Assembly (NCBI RefSeq): GCF_018760785.1
Contig: NZ_JAHHZO010000006.1
Location: 62,001-126,000, forward strand
DNA from: Rhizobium sp. CSW-27
GTDB lineage: Bacteria; Pseudomonadota; Alphaproteobacteria; Rhizobiales; Rhizobiaceae
Reading direction: 5' to 3'
DNA length: 64,000 bases
Below are positions 24,873 to 33,141 of the stretch, piece by piece (position 1 is the stretch's first letter; the number at the start of each line of letters is the position of its first letter). The notes under the pieces were generated by a model. It saw only the letters and a program-made list of their open reading frames with translations, had not been told where the DNA came from and made no database searches. The translations under genes and the position numbers were made by a program.

Positions 24873-26162
24873 TTAGGCCGGCTCCGCCGTCATGACAAGG
24901 CTGGCATTCTGCCCGCCGAAACCGAAGGAGTTCGACAGAACCGCCGTCACCTGCTGATCCCGCTTCTTGTTCGGCACGACATCCAGAACGATCGCCGGAT
25001 CCGGATTGACGTGGTTGATCGTCGGCGGCAGCGTGCCCGTCAGCATGGTCTGGATCGAGAACACCGCTTCGACCGCACCGGCCGCCGTCAGCGTATGGCC
25101 GATCATCGACTTGTTGGACGAGCATGGAATGCCATCCTTCAGACGGTCGCCGAAGACGGCCAGCATCGCGCCATATTCCATCTTGTCGTTTTCCGGCGTC
25201 GAGGTGCCGTGGGCATTGATGTAGCCGATGCCGCTTTCGTCCATGCCGGCATCTTCCAGCGCGGCACGGATCGTCGCGATCGCGGGACCGCCATCCGGCG
25301 AGGAGCGCGTGCGGTGGAAATGGTCGGCCTTTTCGCCGCAGCCCTTCAGGATGCCGAGCACCCTGGCGCCGCGGGCAACGGCCGATTCCAGCGATTCCAG
25401 CACGAGTGTCGCCGCCCCTTCTGCAATCACGAAGCCGTCGCGATCCTTGCTGAAGGGTTTCGAGGCCTTTTCGGGCGGGTCGTTCTGCGTGGAAAGCGCC
25501 GAGAGAAGCGAGAATCGGATCAGCGCTTCGGCGCTGACCGAACCGTCGGTTGCTACCGTCAGCGCCCGGTCGGTGCGGCCCTGTCGGATCGCCTCGACGC
25601 CCAACTGGATGGCAGTGGCGCCGGAGGCACAGGCGGTCGACAGCGTCACCGGCAGGCCGCGCGTGCCGAAATGATCGGAGAGGCGCTCGGAGATCGAGCC
25701 GAACTGCACGGCTTCGAGGAAGACAGGGTCGGGACGTTCGCGCATTGCGGTCAGGAAGCGGTCATAGGCATCCGCTTCGCCGGACGGCGGCGGGGCTCGG
25801 TCGGCAAGCTCGAAACGCGCGCTCCATTCCGGCTCGACCGGCGGGGCAGCCAGAAACAGCGGACCGGCGAAATCGCCGGAGAGGCCAGCCTGCGCCAGGG
25901 CCTCGATGGTGGTTTCGCGTGCCATGGCGAAGGAACGCTCCACCGAATTCGGATAGGGCACATCGATGAAATCCACCGTGCCGCAGATGCGGGTCGACAG
26001 CCCTTCCGTCGGGAAGCGGGTGATCTTGTGAATGCCCGAAGTGCCGGAGGTCAGGGCCGCCCAGTTGTCGGCGAGCCCCTGTCCGAGCGAGGTGATGACG
26101 CCCATGCCGGTGACGGCGACGATCGGACGGCCGAGATGGTCTTTGAAAGCAGCATTGCTCAT
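24873..26162 (-). CDS. fabF1XL: Beta-ketoacyl-ACP synthase, catalytic subunit of the VLCFA cluster
   Basis: This 429-residue thiolase-fold condensing enzyme begins MSNAAFKDHLGRPIVAVTG. The full Cys-His-His triad is present: C178 in LSTACASG, H318 in NAHGTST and H356 in KSMIGHTL. It elongates acyl chains on AcpXL toward C28 for lipid A. The ATG at 26162 has GAGGA upstream and lies ten bases after the stop of fabF2XL. An upstream in-frame ATG overlaps that gene and is less likely. The neighbouring fabF2XL product lacks two of these three residues, so the pair probably works as a heterodimer in the manner of ketosynthase and chain-length factor. Confidence 0.93.
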   Translation of the reverse strand: MSNAAFKDHLGRPIVAVTGMGVITSLGQGLADNWAALTSGTSGIHKITRFPTEGLSTRICGTVDFIDVPYPNSVERSFAMARETTIEALAQAGLSGDFAGPLFLAAPPVEPEWSARFELADRAPPPSGEADAYDRFLTAMRERPDPVFLEAVQFGSISERLSDHFGTRGLPVTLSTACASGATAIQLGVEAIRQGRTDRALTVATDGSVSAEALIRFSLLSALSTQNDPPEKASKPFSKDRDGFVIAEGAATLVLESLESAVARGARVLGILKGCGEKADHFHRTRSSPDGGPAIATIRAALEDAGMDESGIGYINAHGTSTPENDKMEYGAMLAVFGDRLKDGIPCSSNKSMIGHTLTAAGAVEAVFSIQTMLTGTLPPTINHVNPDPAIVLDVVPNKKRDQQVTAVLSNSFGFGGQNASLVMTAEPA

Positions 26163-26172
26163 GATGTCGTCC

Positions 26173-27378
26173 TCAGCCGTTCTTCGAAAGCACGGCAAGC
26201 CCTTCGCCGCGCAGGTAACCGACAGTGGTCACCACGGCATGGGTCGCACCGCCGTTCATCGGCTTTTCATGATCCGCATCGAACACCGGCACCTTGGCGC
26301 CGTGGTCCAGCGACAGGGCGGCGAGCGCAAGCCCCAGCGGGAACTGCGCCTCCATGGCGTGCCCGGTCATGCCGCCATAGCCGCGGATCGTGGCACCCGG
26401 AAATTCGGCTTCGAGGGCGGCGCGCTCGCGTGCGGCGAGATCGACAAGGCCGCTCGATCCTGAAAAGACGACGAGATCGCCGGGGGTGGCATCGGCGGCA
26501 AGCCCGCTCATGCGGCCGAGACGCTTCTCGAGGCCCCGGTCGTCGCGGCTGCCGCGATCGCCTTCGATGGCATCCATGACCGCATAGATATGCGCACCAC
26601 GGGCTTCCGCATGCGTGCGGCTTTCCATGACGAGGAAGGCACCGACGGAACCCATGATCATGCCGCCGCCATTTTCTATGGCACGCGACCAGAGCGGATG
26701 CCAGTCGCCCGTTGCATGGGCACGGATGCCCTCGACGAGCAGCAGGATATCCGCGCGCTCGGCGACGAAGGCGCCCCCAACCAGCGAATGGCTGGACTGG
26801 CCGGCCTTGATGCGGTGATAGGCGGTTTCGACGGCGGAAATACCGGCCGCCTCCTCGCCCATGAAGGTGCGCGAGGAACCGGTGACCTTGTGGACGATGG
26901 AAATATTGCCGGCGAGCAGGTTGGAAAGCTGCGCCAGGAACAGCGTCGGACGCAGCTCCGTCGTCAGCTTCTCGTTCAGCAGCATTTCGCGGTCATTGCG
27001 CTTCAGCGCCTCGTCGACGATCAGCGTATCGACCTTGATGTCGCGCTCGCCGCCACCGGCTGCCACGATCATGTCCATCGTGCCGCAGGCTTCCGCATTG
27101 TCCTTGAGGCCCGCATCATCGAGCGCGAGACCTGCGGCAAACACGCCGAGACGCTGCCAGTTTTCCATCTGGCGCTGGTCGCCACGCTTGGCGATCTGCT
27201 GCGACCAGTCGATCTCCGGCATGGGATGCACGGGATAGGGCCTGAAGCGGTCCGTCTCCACCGGCGGACGCGTGGAGGCGCCGCCGGTCAGAAGCGCGAC
27301 ATGCGGCTCCTTGCCGACGCCCTGGCACGTCACGATGCCAAGACCGGTGATCACGACATCCTTGTCTGAACTGCTCAT
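26173..27378 (-). CDS. fabF2XL: Beta-ketoacyl-ACP synthase-like protein lacking the catalytic Cys (chain-length-factor-like)
   Basis: This 401-residue ketosynthase homologue has the right length and fold (GLGIVTCQG near the N-terminus, GGMTGHAMEAQFPLG near residue 350). The segment that should carry the nucleophile reads VHKVTGSSRTFMG (about 162-174) and has no Cys. The first catalytic His motif (A-H-G-T) is replaced by FSGSSG. Only the second His is kept. Such losses are what distinguish chain-length factors from their ketosynthase partners. It lies directly upstream of the catalytic fabF1XL gene with a ten-base gap, consistent with one-to-one production. Confidence 0.92.
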   Translation of the reverse strand: MSSSDKDVVITGLGIVTCQGVGKEPHVALLTGGASTRPPVETDRFRPYPVHPMPEIDWSQQIAKRGDQRQMENWQRLGVFAAGLALDDAGLKDNAEACGTMDMIVAAGGGERDIKVDTLIVDEALKRNDREMLLNEKLTTELRPTLFLAQLSNLLAGNISIVHKVTGSSRTFMGEEAAGISAVETAYHRIKAGQSSHSLVGGAFVAERADILLLVEGIRAHATGDWHPLWSRAIENGGGMIMGSVGAFLVMESRTHAEARGAHIYAVMDAIEGDRGSRDDRGLEKRLGRMSGLAADATPGDLVVFSGSSGLVDLAARERAALEAEFPGATIRGYGGMTGHAMEAQFPLGLALAALSLDHGAKVPVFDADHEKPMNGGATHAVVTTVGYLRGEGLAVLSKNG

Positions 27379-27417
27379 TTCGAGATCATCCTTCTCACCC
27401 GCCGTTCAACGGCCCCT

Positions 27418-27891
27418 TCAGGCGCGGACGGCAAGTGCATCCAAAAGCCCGACTTCGCCGGCTCGCTTGCGCACGATATCCGCCAGCGGAACCTGATCGA
27501 AGGGCATGGTACGCAGCTTCAACTGCGCATCGCACACCTTCTTGCCTGCCGACGAGATCTTTGCCTTCGTCACCGCATAGCCCGATCCCTCATGCTCCAG
27601 AAACGCCTCGATGTCGAGAACCGCATCGGGCTCGACGAAGGTGCGCATCTTGGCGCCATCGACGGACATCAGGAACGGCATGGCGGCAAAATTCGTCGCA
27701 GCCAGCACCAGAAAGCCGCTGGCCTGCGCCATGGTCTCGATGAGGAGAACGCCGGGAACCAGCGGCATGCCGGGAAAATGGCCTTCGAAGACCGGGCTTT
27801 TCGACGGCACGACAGAGCGCGCCGTCAGCGTTTTGGCTTCAAGATCGACCGCTTCAACGCGATCGATCATCTGAAAATATTCAAGAAGCAT
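27418..27891 (-). CDS. fabZXL: (3R)-hydroxyacyl-ACP dehydratase of the VLCFA cluster
   Basis: This 157-residue hot-dog-fold FabZ-like dehydratase has the catalytic His in VFEGHFPGMPLVPGVLLIE (H about 38) and the acidic partner in ETMAQASG (about residue 52). It removes water from the beta-hydroxyacyl-AcpXL intermediate during elongation. It lies 19 bases downstream of acpXL and 39 upstream of fabF2XL, as in other rhizobia. It is slightly longer at the C-terminus than housekeeping FabZ, and that extension has no recognised motif. Confidence 0.92.
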   Translation of the reverse strand: MLLEYFQMIDRVEAVDLEAKTLTARSVVPSKSPVFEGHFPGMPLVPGVLLIETMAQASGFLVLAATNFAAMPFLMSVDGAKMRTFVEPDAVLDIEAFLEHEGSGYAVTKAKISSAGKKVCDAQLKLRTMPFDQVPLADIVRKRAGEVGLLDALAVRA

Positions 27892-27910
27892 TCGCTTCGC
27901 AGCCGGCTTT

Positions 27911-28195
27911 TCAGCCCTTGGCCGCCCTCAGCTCATCGATCTTGGCGCAAAGGTTCTTCAGCACGAAATATTCCTCGGTCGAGACCTTGCCTTCGTTGAC
28001 TTCCTGCGTCCACTGCTCGAGCGGGATCTTGATGCCGAATTCCTTGTCGATCGCGAAGACGATATCGAGGAAGTCCAGGCTGTCGATGCCGAGGTCATCG
28101 ATGGTGTGGCTTTCCGGGGTGATGGTGTCGCGGTCGATTTCGCTCGTTTCGGCGATAATATCGGCAACTTTGTCGAAGGTGGCGGTCACGCTCAT
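27911..28195 (-). CDS. acpXL: Acyl carrier protein for very-long-chain fatty acids
   Basis: This 94-residue acidic acyl carrier protein has the 4'-phosphopantetheine attachment serine in [10 protein letters not shown] (about residue 37). It begins [19 protein letters not shown] and is longer than housekeeping AcpP (about 78), as expected of AcpXL. It carries the growing 27-hydroxyoctacosanoate chain of lipid A. The ATG at 28195 has AGAGGAT upstream; the longer open frame upstream has no support. It is the first gene of a six-gene minus-strand operon (acpXL, fabZXL, fabF2XL, fabF1XL, adh2XL, lpxXL). Confidence 0.95.
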   Translation of the reverse strand: MSVTATFDKVADIIAETSEIDRDTITPESHTIDDLGIDSLDFLDIVFAIDKEFGIKIPLEQWTQEVNEGKVSTEEYFVLKNLCAKIDELRAAKG

Positions 28196-28330
28196 ATCCT
28201 CTGAAGTCTGGTCGTTTGATGTTCCACATAGGGAAAACCGGCTTCGATGCCAATGGCCTGCGAAGCCGGGAATGGAATTTTGCACCTGAACTGTTGCGCA
28301 AACAGCATCTGGCGGGAATGCAACGTCCGG

Positions 28331-29290
28331 TCAGGCCGCCTTGCCGTCAACAAGCGCGGCCCGGATGGTGGCAAGAACCCCGTCCGGATTGACATCGGTG
28401 GTGATCAACTGGCTCGGATGCCCGTCCCAGGGGCCGGGCGGGAAGCCGCGGCCATCCGGCTTCTGGATCGTCTGGCCGTCGGCGATGCCACCGCAGACCA
28501 CGCGGATCGGGCCGCTGCGGGTCTCGAAAAGGTCGGGCCGAACCAGATAGACGCAGGCGCAGCTGTCATGCACCACCATGCCGTCGCCGACACGCGTCTT
28601 GTAGAAATCGATGTAGAGCTGCGAGATGTCGGAAAGCAGCCTGAGATCGGCGCGGCCGCCGGCCACCATCTCGGCCAGGAAGCCGCTGGTCATCACGGTC
28701 TGCATGGTCACGTCGAGACCGACGACCACCACCCGCCAGGGGGCGGTGAAGACGAGGTCGGCGGCTTCCGGGTCGCCATGGATATTGGCTTCGGCGGCCG
28801 GAGAGACATTGCCGTTGATGTCGAAGGCGCCGCCCATGATGATGACCTGCTTCACGAGCGCCGCGACATCCGGATCATGCTGCAGCACCAGCGCCAGATT
28901 GGTCATGCGGCCGACGGCGATCAGCGTCACCTCGCCCGGATGCGCGCGCACGGTATCGATGATGAACTGGTAGGCGGGACGCGGATCGGCCGTGCGCGAC
29001 ACCGCCTCCGGCACCGGCACATCGCCGATACCGTTGTGGCCGTGAATGGCCGTCGGCCAGTAGCTGCCGCCGCGCGCGGGATCGAAGGTCTGGCCGGCCC
29101 CTTGCGCGACGGGTGCCGGAATGTCCCACACCTCGCCAAGGTAAAGCGCATTGCGGGTGGTCAGCTCGATCGGCGCATTGCCAAATACCGTCGTCACGCC
29201 GACCAGATCGATCTCCGGATGCCGGTGGAGAAACAGCAGCGCCATGGCATCGTCAATGCCGGGATCGGTGTCGAATATGACCTTGTGCAT
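28331..29290 (-). CDS. Nucleoside hydrolase (inosine-uridine preferring family)
   Basis: This 319-residue enzyme begins MHKVIFDTDPGIDDAMALLF. The N-terminal D-T-D-P-G-I-D-D cluster binds Ca2+ and activates water, and is diagnostic of the IU-nucleoside hydrolase family. NGNVSPAAEANIHGDPEAAD (about 160-180) and the active-site region VVHDSCA also match. It splits ribonucleosides into base and ribose in the cytoplasm; base preference cannot be read from sequence. I chose the ATG at 29290 because AGGA lies upstream; an ATG nine bases earlier is possible. It is divergent from the TSUP permease. Confidence 0.9.
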   Translation of the reverse strand: MHKVIFDTDPGIDDAMALLFLHRHPEIDLVGVTTVFGNAPIELTTRNALYLGEVWDIPAPVAQGAGQTFDPARGGSYWPTAIHGHNGIGDVPVPEAVSRTADPRPAYQFIIDTVRAHPGEVTLIAVGRMTNLALVLQHDPDVAALVKQVIIMGGAFDINGNVSPAAEANIHGDPEAADLVFTAPWRVVVVGLDVTMQTVMTSGFLAEMVAGGRADLRLLSDISQLYIDFYKTRVGDGMVVHDSCACVYLVRPDLFETRSGPIRVVCGGIADGQTIQKPDGRGFPPGPWDGHPSQLITTDVNPDGVLATIRAALVDGKAA

Positions 29291-29483
29291 CAGAAGCATC
29301 CTGCGGGTTTCGAAGCGGCGCACCATAGCGCCGACTTGGGCAGACGCAAGACCACCCCCTCCTTTCCCGGCAGGAGACCCACGCATAGACGCCTTGCCTC
29401 GCGCCAGCGACAGTGCCACAAGGCGCGCGCAATTCCGCACGCTTCTCCGCCCCCGCCCCGTCATCTGCCAGCGAGCCCCCCCC

Positions 29484-30269
29484 TTGCACGATCTTGCCCC
29501 GCACATCATCACGCTGCTGTTTCTCGCCGCCATCCTTGCCGGCTTCATCGATTCGATCGCCGGTGGCGGCGGCCTGATCACCATCCCGGCTCTGCTGCTT
29601 GCCGGCATCCCGCCGCTCGAATCGCTGGCAACCAACAAGGTGCAGGGACCCTTCGGCGCTGCCTCCGCCACCATCGCCTATGCGCGGCGTGGCCATGTGA
29701 ACCTCAGAGAGCAGCTGCCGATGGCGGCCATCGCCTTTGCCGGCGGCGGCGCGGGTGCGCTGATCGCCTCGCATGTGCCCGGCCGCTTTCTCGGCGCCGC
29801 CATTCCCTTCCTGCTGGTCGGCATCGCGCTGTTCTTTGCCCTGAAGCCGAACCTCTCCGACGAGGACCGCAGCCGGCGGATGACGGCCTCGGTGTTTGCG
29901 GTCACCGCCGTGGCGGCGGTTGCGCTCTATGACGGCATCTTCGGCCCCGGCGCCGGCTCCTTCTACATGCTGAGCTTCGTGCTTCTGGCCGGTTTCGGCC
30001 TTTTGAAGGCAACGGCGCACACCAAGCTCCTGAACCTCGGCTCGAACCTCGGTTCGCTCTGCGTGTTTGCGGTGAACGGCGCAATCTTCTGGAAGCTCGG
30101 CCTGCTCATGGGGGTCGGCCAGCTGATCGGCGCCCAGATCGGATCGCGGCTCGCCATGCGCGGCGGCGCGAAACTGATCAAGCCGCTGCTGGTCATTTCC
30201 TGCATCGCCATGGCGACGAAGCTTCTCTCCGACCCCGCCCATCCGATCCGGATCTGGCTGGGGATCTGA
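29484..30269 (+). CDS. TSUP (TauE/SafE) family membrane permease
   Basis: This integral membrane protein has about 261 residues and seven to eight hydrophobic segments. The family hallmarks are GFIDSIAGGGGLITIPALLLAG near the N-terminus and its second-half echo DGIFGPGAGSFYMLS. TSUP proteins move sulfonates, sulfite or other organic anions. The substrate here is unknown. No ATG fits: I propose the TTG at 29484, which places the first membrane segment at the usual distance. Upstream ATGs overlap the divergent nucleoside hydrolase gene. It converges on cobU with only two bases between stops. Confidence 0.85.
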   Translation: MHDLAPHIITLLFLAAILAGFIDSIAGGGGLITIPALLLAGIPPLESLATNKVQGPFGAASATIAYARRGHVNLREQLPMAAIAFAGGGAGALIASHVPGRFLGAAIPFLLVGIALFFALKPNLSDEDRSRRMTASVFAVTAVAAVALYDGIFGPGAGSFYMLSFVLLAGFGLLKATAHTKLLNLGSNLGSLCVFAVNGAIFWKLGLLMGVGQLIGAQIGSRLAMRGGAKLIKPLLVISCIAMATKLLSDPAHPIRIWLGI

Positions 30270-30271
30270 GC

Positions 30272-30799
30272 CTATCCCTTCATCTTGAGAGGCAGGCCGG
30301 CGGCGATGAAGAACACCTCGTCGGCCACGGCCGCCACCGCCTGGTGCAGGCGGCCGGCATGATCGCGGAAGGCGCGCGCCATGCGGTTGTCCGGCACGAT
30401 GCCGAGCCCCACCTCGTTGGAGACGAAGATGACGGGGCCGGCAAGCTTCCGCAGGCTCTCCGCCAGGGCTGCGCCTTCACGATCCACCTCCGCTTCCGCC
30501 ATCATCAGATTGGTCACCCACAGTGTCAGGCAATCGACGAGAACGATGCGTTCCGGCCGTGCGACCTGCTGCAGCGCCGACAGGAGAAGCAGGGGCACCT
30601 CATGCGTCACCCAGCCGTCTCCGCGATCGGCGCGATGCTGGGCAATGCGGGCATGCATCTCCTCATCGAAGGCCTGCGACGTCGCGATATAATGGCGCTC
30701 GAGTCCGCCTGCCCTCGCCAGGTCTTCGGAAAAGCGCGACTTGCCCGAGCGGGCGCCGCCCAGCACCAGAGTGATCTTGCCGGTCCGGGTCGATTTCAT
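30272..30799 (-). CDS. cobU: Adenosylcobinamide kinase / adenosylcobinamide-phosphate guanylyltransferase
   Basis: This 175-residue bifunctional enzyme of the nucleotide-loop assembly stage of cobalamin synthesis is called CobP in aerobes. The P-loop is [12 protein letters not shown] (about residues 14-25), with [14 protein letters not shown], the [13 protein letters not shown] loop carrying the guanylylated His, and [11 protein letters not shown]. No other cobalamin gene is adjacent, so this is a stand-alone copy in this window. It is notable that a large B12-dependent methyl-transfer cluster begins 1.2 kb away. A short upstream ORF overlaps its ATG by four bases. Confidence 0.93.
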   Translation of the reverse strand: MKSTRTGKITLVLGGARSGKSRFSEDLARAGGLERHYIATSQAFDEEMHARIAQHRADRGDGWVTHEVPLLLLSALQQVARPERIVLVDCLTLWVTNLMMAEAEVDREGAALAESLRKLAGPVIFVSNEVGLGIVPDNRMARAFRDHAGRLHQAVAAVADEVFFIAAGLPLKMKG

Positions 30800-31041
30800 G
30801 CGTGCACCTGCGCGATGGGAAAGACGGGGGCGGAGCTGGCCTGCCGGGGTCTCGAACCATGAAAAGCGGCGAATTCGTAGATCAAGAGGTCGCCGCCCGG
30901 CTGATCATGGTTCATCCCGACAGGCCCTGACCAGTTGTGCCGGTTTGCCCCCGCACCATGCGACAGCGTCTCCAGCATCCGGCCCCGATCCCGGGAGGGA
31001 TCTTTGGTCGGCCCGCCCGATCGTGTATCCGCAGGACACAT
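30796..31041 (-). CDS. Doubtful small ORF coupled to cobU
   Basis: This 81-codon frame ends in an ATGA overlap with cobU, the arrangement expected of a co-translated gene, and has a GGAGA-like sequence upstream of its ATG. The predicted product (ending [11 protein letters not shown]) has no signal peptide, membrane segment or motif that I recognise, and the codon choice is unremarkable. It may be a genuine small protein or a chance open frame in the cobU leader. I found no cobalamin-riboswitch core in this leader. Confidence 0.25.
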   Translation of the reverse strand: MCPADTRSGGPTKDPSRDRGRMLETLSHGAGANRHNWSGPVGMNHDQPGGDLLIYEFAAFHGSRPRQASSAPVFPIAQVHA

Positions 31042-31224
31042 CGACCGTCTCCGGCAAGGTGCGTGAAGCCGCTGTCGCTGTCAACCGTGTCGCAATTTCG
31101 TCGCATGGCCTGTTTGCGACACCGAATGCCGCGCTGCGGCTTTGCCAGAAGCGGGACAAGGGCGTAGTGCGGGCGCCGTCAACAAGAGGCGCCGGCAGGA
31201 ACCGGTGCCATCCGAGGAAATGCC

Positions 31225-31368
31225 ATGCTTTACGTGTTCAGGAGCGGCGATCGCCTGTCCATCGCCTGGGGGTCCCGCGCCCCGCAGCAGACAACCGAAA
31301 ACCGCCTCAGCCAGCTCGACACGCGCCGTCGCTGGTTCGGCTTCATCCGCACCGGCAATGCGGGTTGA
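31225..31368 (+). CDS. Possible 47-residue small protein
   Basis: A 47-codon frame starts at the ATG at 31225 with GAGGA seven bases upstream. It ends at the TGA at 31366-31368. The product (MLYVFRSGDRLSIAWGSRAP at its start) is basic, begins with a plausible beta-strand segment, and ends FGFIRTGNAG. I recognise no family. It is the only frame in this otherwise empty 1.2-kb region with both a good ribosome binding site and a protein-like composition. Confidence 0.35.
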   Translation: MLYVFRSGDRLSIAWGSRAPQQTTENRLSQLDTRRRWFGFIRTGNAG

Positions 31369-31994
31369 TACGCATATCCTCGGGGAAGGAGGCAGGCGGG
31401 CGGTCCGCAAAAAGGCACGCCGATTCGGGTCCCCTGCGGTCAGATCGGCTCCGGTACGCACTACCCATCCGGAGCCTTATGGCCTTGCCACGCCCGACTG
31501 ATAGCCGCTGAAGTGTTACCGAGCGGTTAGCTTCGGCGATTTTTTTTCGTCTGCTTCGTTTTTTTTGCACTCCCCTCCGCTCGGCGGCGAAGACGCTAAT
31601 CGAACAGGCTTTGTCAAACTTCGGGCATGACAATTTCGCCCCGCCCGTTCCTTGCCTGTCGCGCTTTGCAGCGCTTGCGCAGTTTGCGTGCAGAAGCCTG
31701 TTTTTCAGCACATCCTGGCGTTGAGACGACAGATCACGTTAGAGATACCTAAAGAACGAAAGCCTGCCAAAGGTTGATTTTCCAGCGGGAAACCGTAGGC
31801 TTCATCAACTGTCACAACTAACGCGTAGTTTCGGCAAACGCCGGAATCGCGGGCAGGACTGGGAACCGAGGCCGGAGCGAACCGGCCCTGTCTCTTGCCG
31901 CCCGTTCGACATCGTCGACGGCGGATATGTCGCGAGTAACGCACGTCCGGTGTGCTCGAATGTGAAGCAATCAGGGTTAAGACTGGGAGGTCTT
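31369..31994. other. Long intergenic region upstream of the quaternary-amine transporter
   Basis: About 625 bases hold no convincing gene. They include two eight-base T-runs (31540-31547 and 31559-31566), a weak hairpin just before the first T-run, and the presumed promoter region of the binding-protein gene. Codon-like structure is lacking in all frames. The region could hide a small RNA. Confidence 0.5.
31519..31547 (+). terminator. Candidate terminator or small-RNA 3' end
   Basis: A short stem CCGAGC/GCTTCGG with one bulge and a five-base loop is followed by GA and eight Ts. The stem is weak, but the T-run is striking in this GC-rich sequence. No annotated plus-strand gene ends here except the possible 47-residue ORF 150 bases upstream. 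Confidence 0.35.
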
Positions 31995-32999
31995 ATGACG
32001 ATGAACAAACTTCTCGCTTCCGCCGCCATCGTGGCAGGTCTCTATGCCATGGCGGGCTCGGCCCAGGCCGCAGACTGCGGCGATGTCTCGATCGCCGAAA
32101 TGAACTGGGCATCCGCGGGCGTTGCCGCGCATGTCGACAAGCTGATCCTGGAAAAGGGCTATGGCTGCAACGTGACGCTGGTCACGGGCGATACCATGCC
32201 GACCTTCACCTCGATGAACGAGAAGGGCCAGCCGGACGTTGCGCCGGAGCTGTGGGTCAATGCTGTGCGCACCGCACTCGATCAGGCGATTTCCGAGGGA
32301 CGGCTGATCCAGGCCGCGCCGCTGCTGTCCGACGGCGGCGTCGAAGGCTGGTGGATTCCGAAATTCCTCGCCGACGCCCATCCGGACATCAAGACGGTGC
32401 AGGACGCCCTGAAGCATCCGGAACTGTTTCCCGCCCCGGAAGATCCGTCCAAGGGAGCGGTGACGAATTGCCCCGCCGGGTGGAACTGCCAGGTCTCGAC
32501 GGCCAATCTCTACCGGGCGCTCGGCGCCAAGAAGCTCGGCTTCGACCTCGTCGATACCGGCTCGGCGGCCGGCCTCGACGGCTCGATCGCCAATGCCTTC
32601 GAAAACAAGAAGGGCTGGCTCGGCTATTACTGGGCTCCCACCGCCATTCTCGGCAAATACGACATGGTTCGCCTGTCCTTCGGCGTGCCGCATGACAAGG
32701 CAGAATGGGACAAGTGCACGGCCATCCCCGACTGTGCCGATCCCAAGGTCAATTCCTACCCGGTTTCGGACGTCTTCACCGTGGTCACCAAGGACTTCGC
32801 CCAGAAGGCCGGCATTGCCATGAGCTACATGAAGACGCGCCAGTGGGACAACCAGACGGTCGGCAAGGTGCTGGCCTGGATGGATTCCAACCAGGGCACC
32901 AACGAGGATGGCGCGCGCCACTTCCTCAAGACCTATCCGGACATGTGGACCAAATGGGTCGCTCCGGACGTGGCGGAAAAGATCAAGGCCGCCCTCTGA
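31995..32999 (+). CDS. Quaternary-amine ABC transporter, periplasmic binding protein (ProX/OpuAC-like)
   Basis: This 334-residue binding protein has a Sec signal peptide (MTMNKLLASAAIVAGLYAMAGSAQAA). The mature domain has the OpuAC/ProX pattern with many Trp residues for cation-pi contact with a trimethylammonium group (MNWASAGVAAHV, PELWVNAV, EGWWIPKF, LGYYWAP). The start has GGGAGG five bases upstream. It probably binds glycine betaine, choline, proline betaine or carnitine; I favour glycine betaine from the demethylation genes downstream. A strong intercistronic hairpin follows the stop and may stabilise this part of the mRNA so that it is made in excess of the permease. Confidence 0.9.
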   Translation: MTMNKLLASAAIVAGLYAMAGSAQAADCGDVSIAEMNWASAGVAAHVDKLILEKGYGCNVTLVTGDTMPTFTSMNEKGQPDVAPELWVNAVRTALDQAISEGRLIQAAPLLSDGGVEGWWIPKFLADAHPDIKTVQDALKHPELFPAPEDPSKGAVTNCPAGWNCQVSTANLYRALGAKKLGFDLVDTGSAAGLDGSIANAFENKKGWLGYYWAPTAILGKYDMVRLSFGVPHDKAEWDKCTAIPDCADPKVNSYPVSDVFTVVTKDFAQKAGIAMSYMKTRQWDNQTVGKVLAWMDSNQGTNEDGARHFLKTYPDMWTKWVAPDVAEKIKAAL

Positions 33000-33009
33000 T
33001 GCCATCGCC

Positions 33010-33041
33010 CGCGACCCTGCCCTCCCCGGCGCAGGGTCGCG
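33010..33041 (+). other. Intercistronic mRNA hairpin between binding protein and permease
   Basis: A perfect eleven-base-pair inverted repeat (CGCGACCCTGC/GCAGGGTCGCG) with a ten-base loop starts 11 bases after the binding-protein stop and lacks a T-run. Such structures commonly protect the upstream cistron or attenuate transcription into the permease. Confidence 0.7.
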
Positions 33042-33141
33042 AGCCTGCTCCGCAGGGCCTTGATGATCCTGCGGCAGGCGTCGACCTGATCGCCGTGACC
33101 GCCAACACCGGCACCGCGACGACAAGAACAACAAGGGGAAA

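Noticed and set aside
23757..26579. 940-codon plus-strand frame across lpxXL, adh2XL and fabF genes
   Set aside because: It is antisense to three well-supported genes and has no recognisable protein motifs. It is a product of high third-position GC.
30840..30870. T-arm-like GGTTCGAGACC on the minus strand near cobU
   Set aside because: No anticodon, D or acceptor stem can be folded around it, so it is not a tRNA.
30800..31050. Possible cobalamin riboswitch upstream of cobU or on the plus strand
   Set aside because: A GCCCCCGCA string occurs near 30949, but the surrounding B12-box elements (GGGAA, paired CCGGTG-type stem and CAACTGT) are missing.
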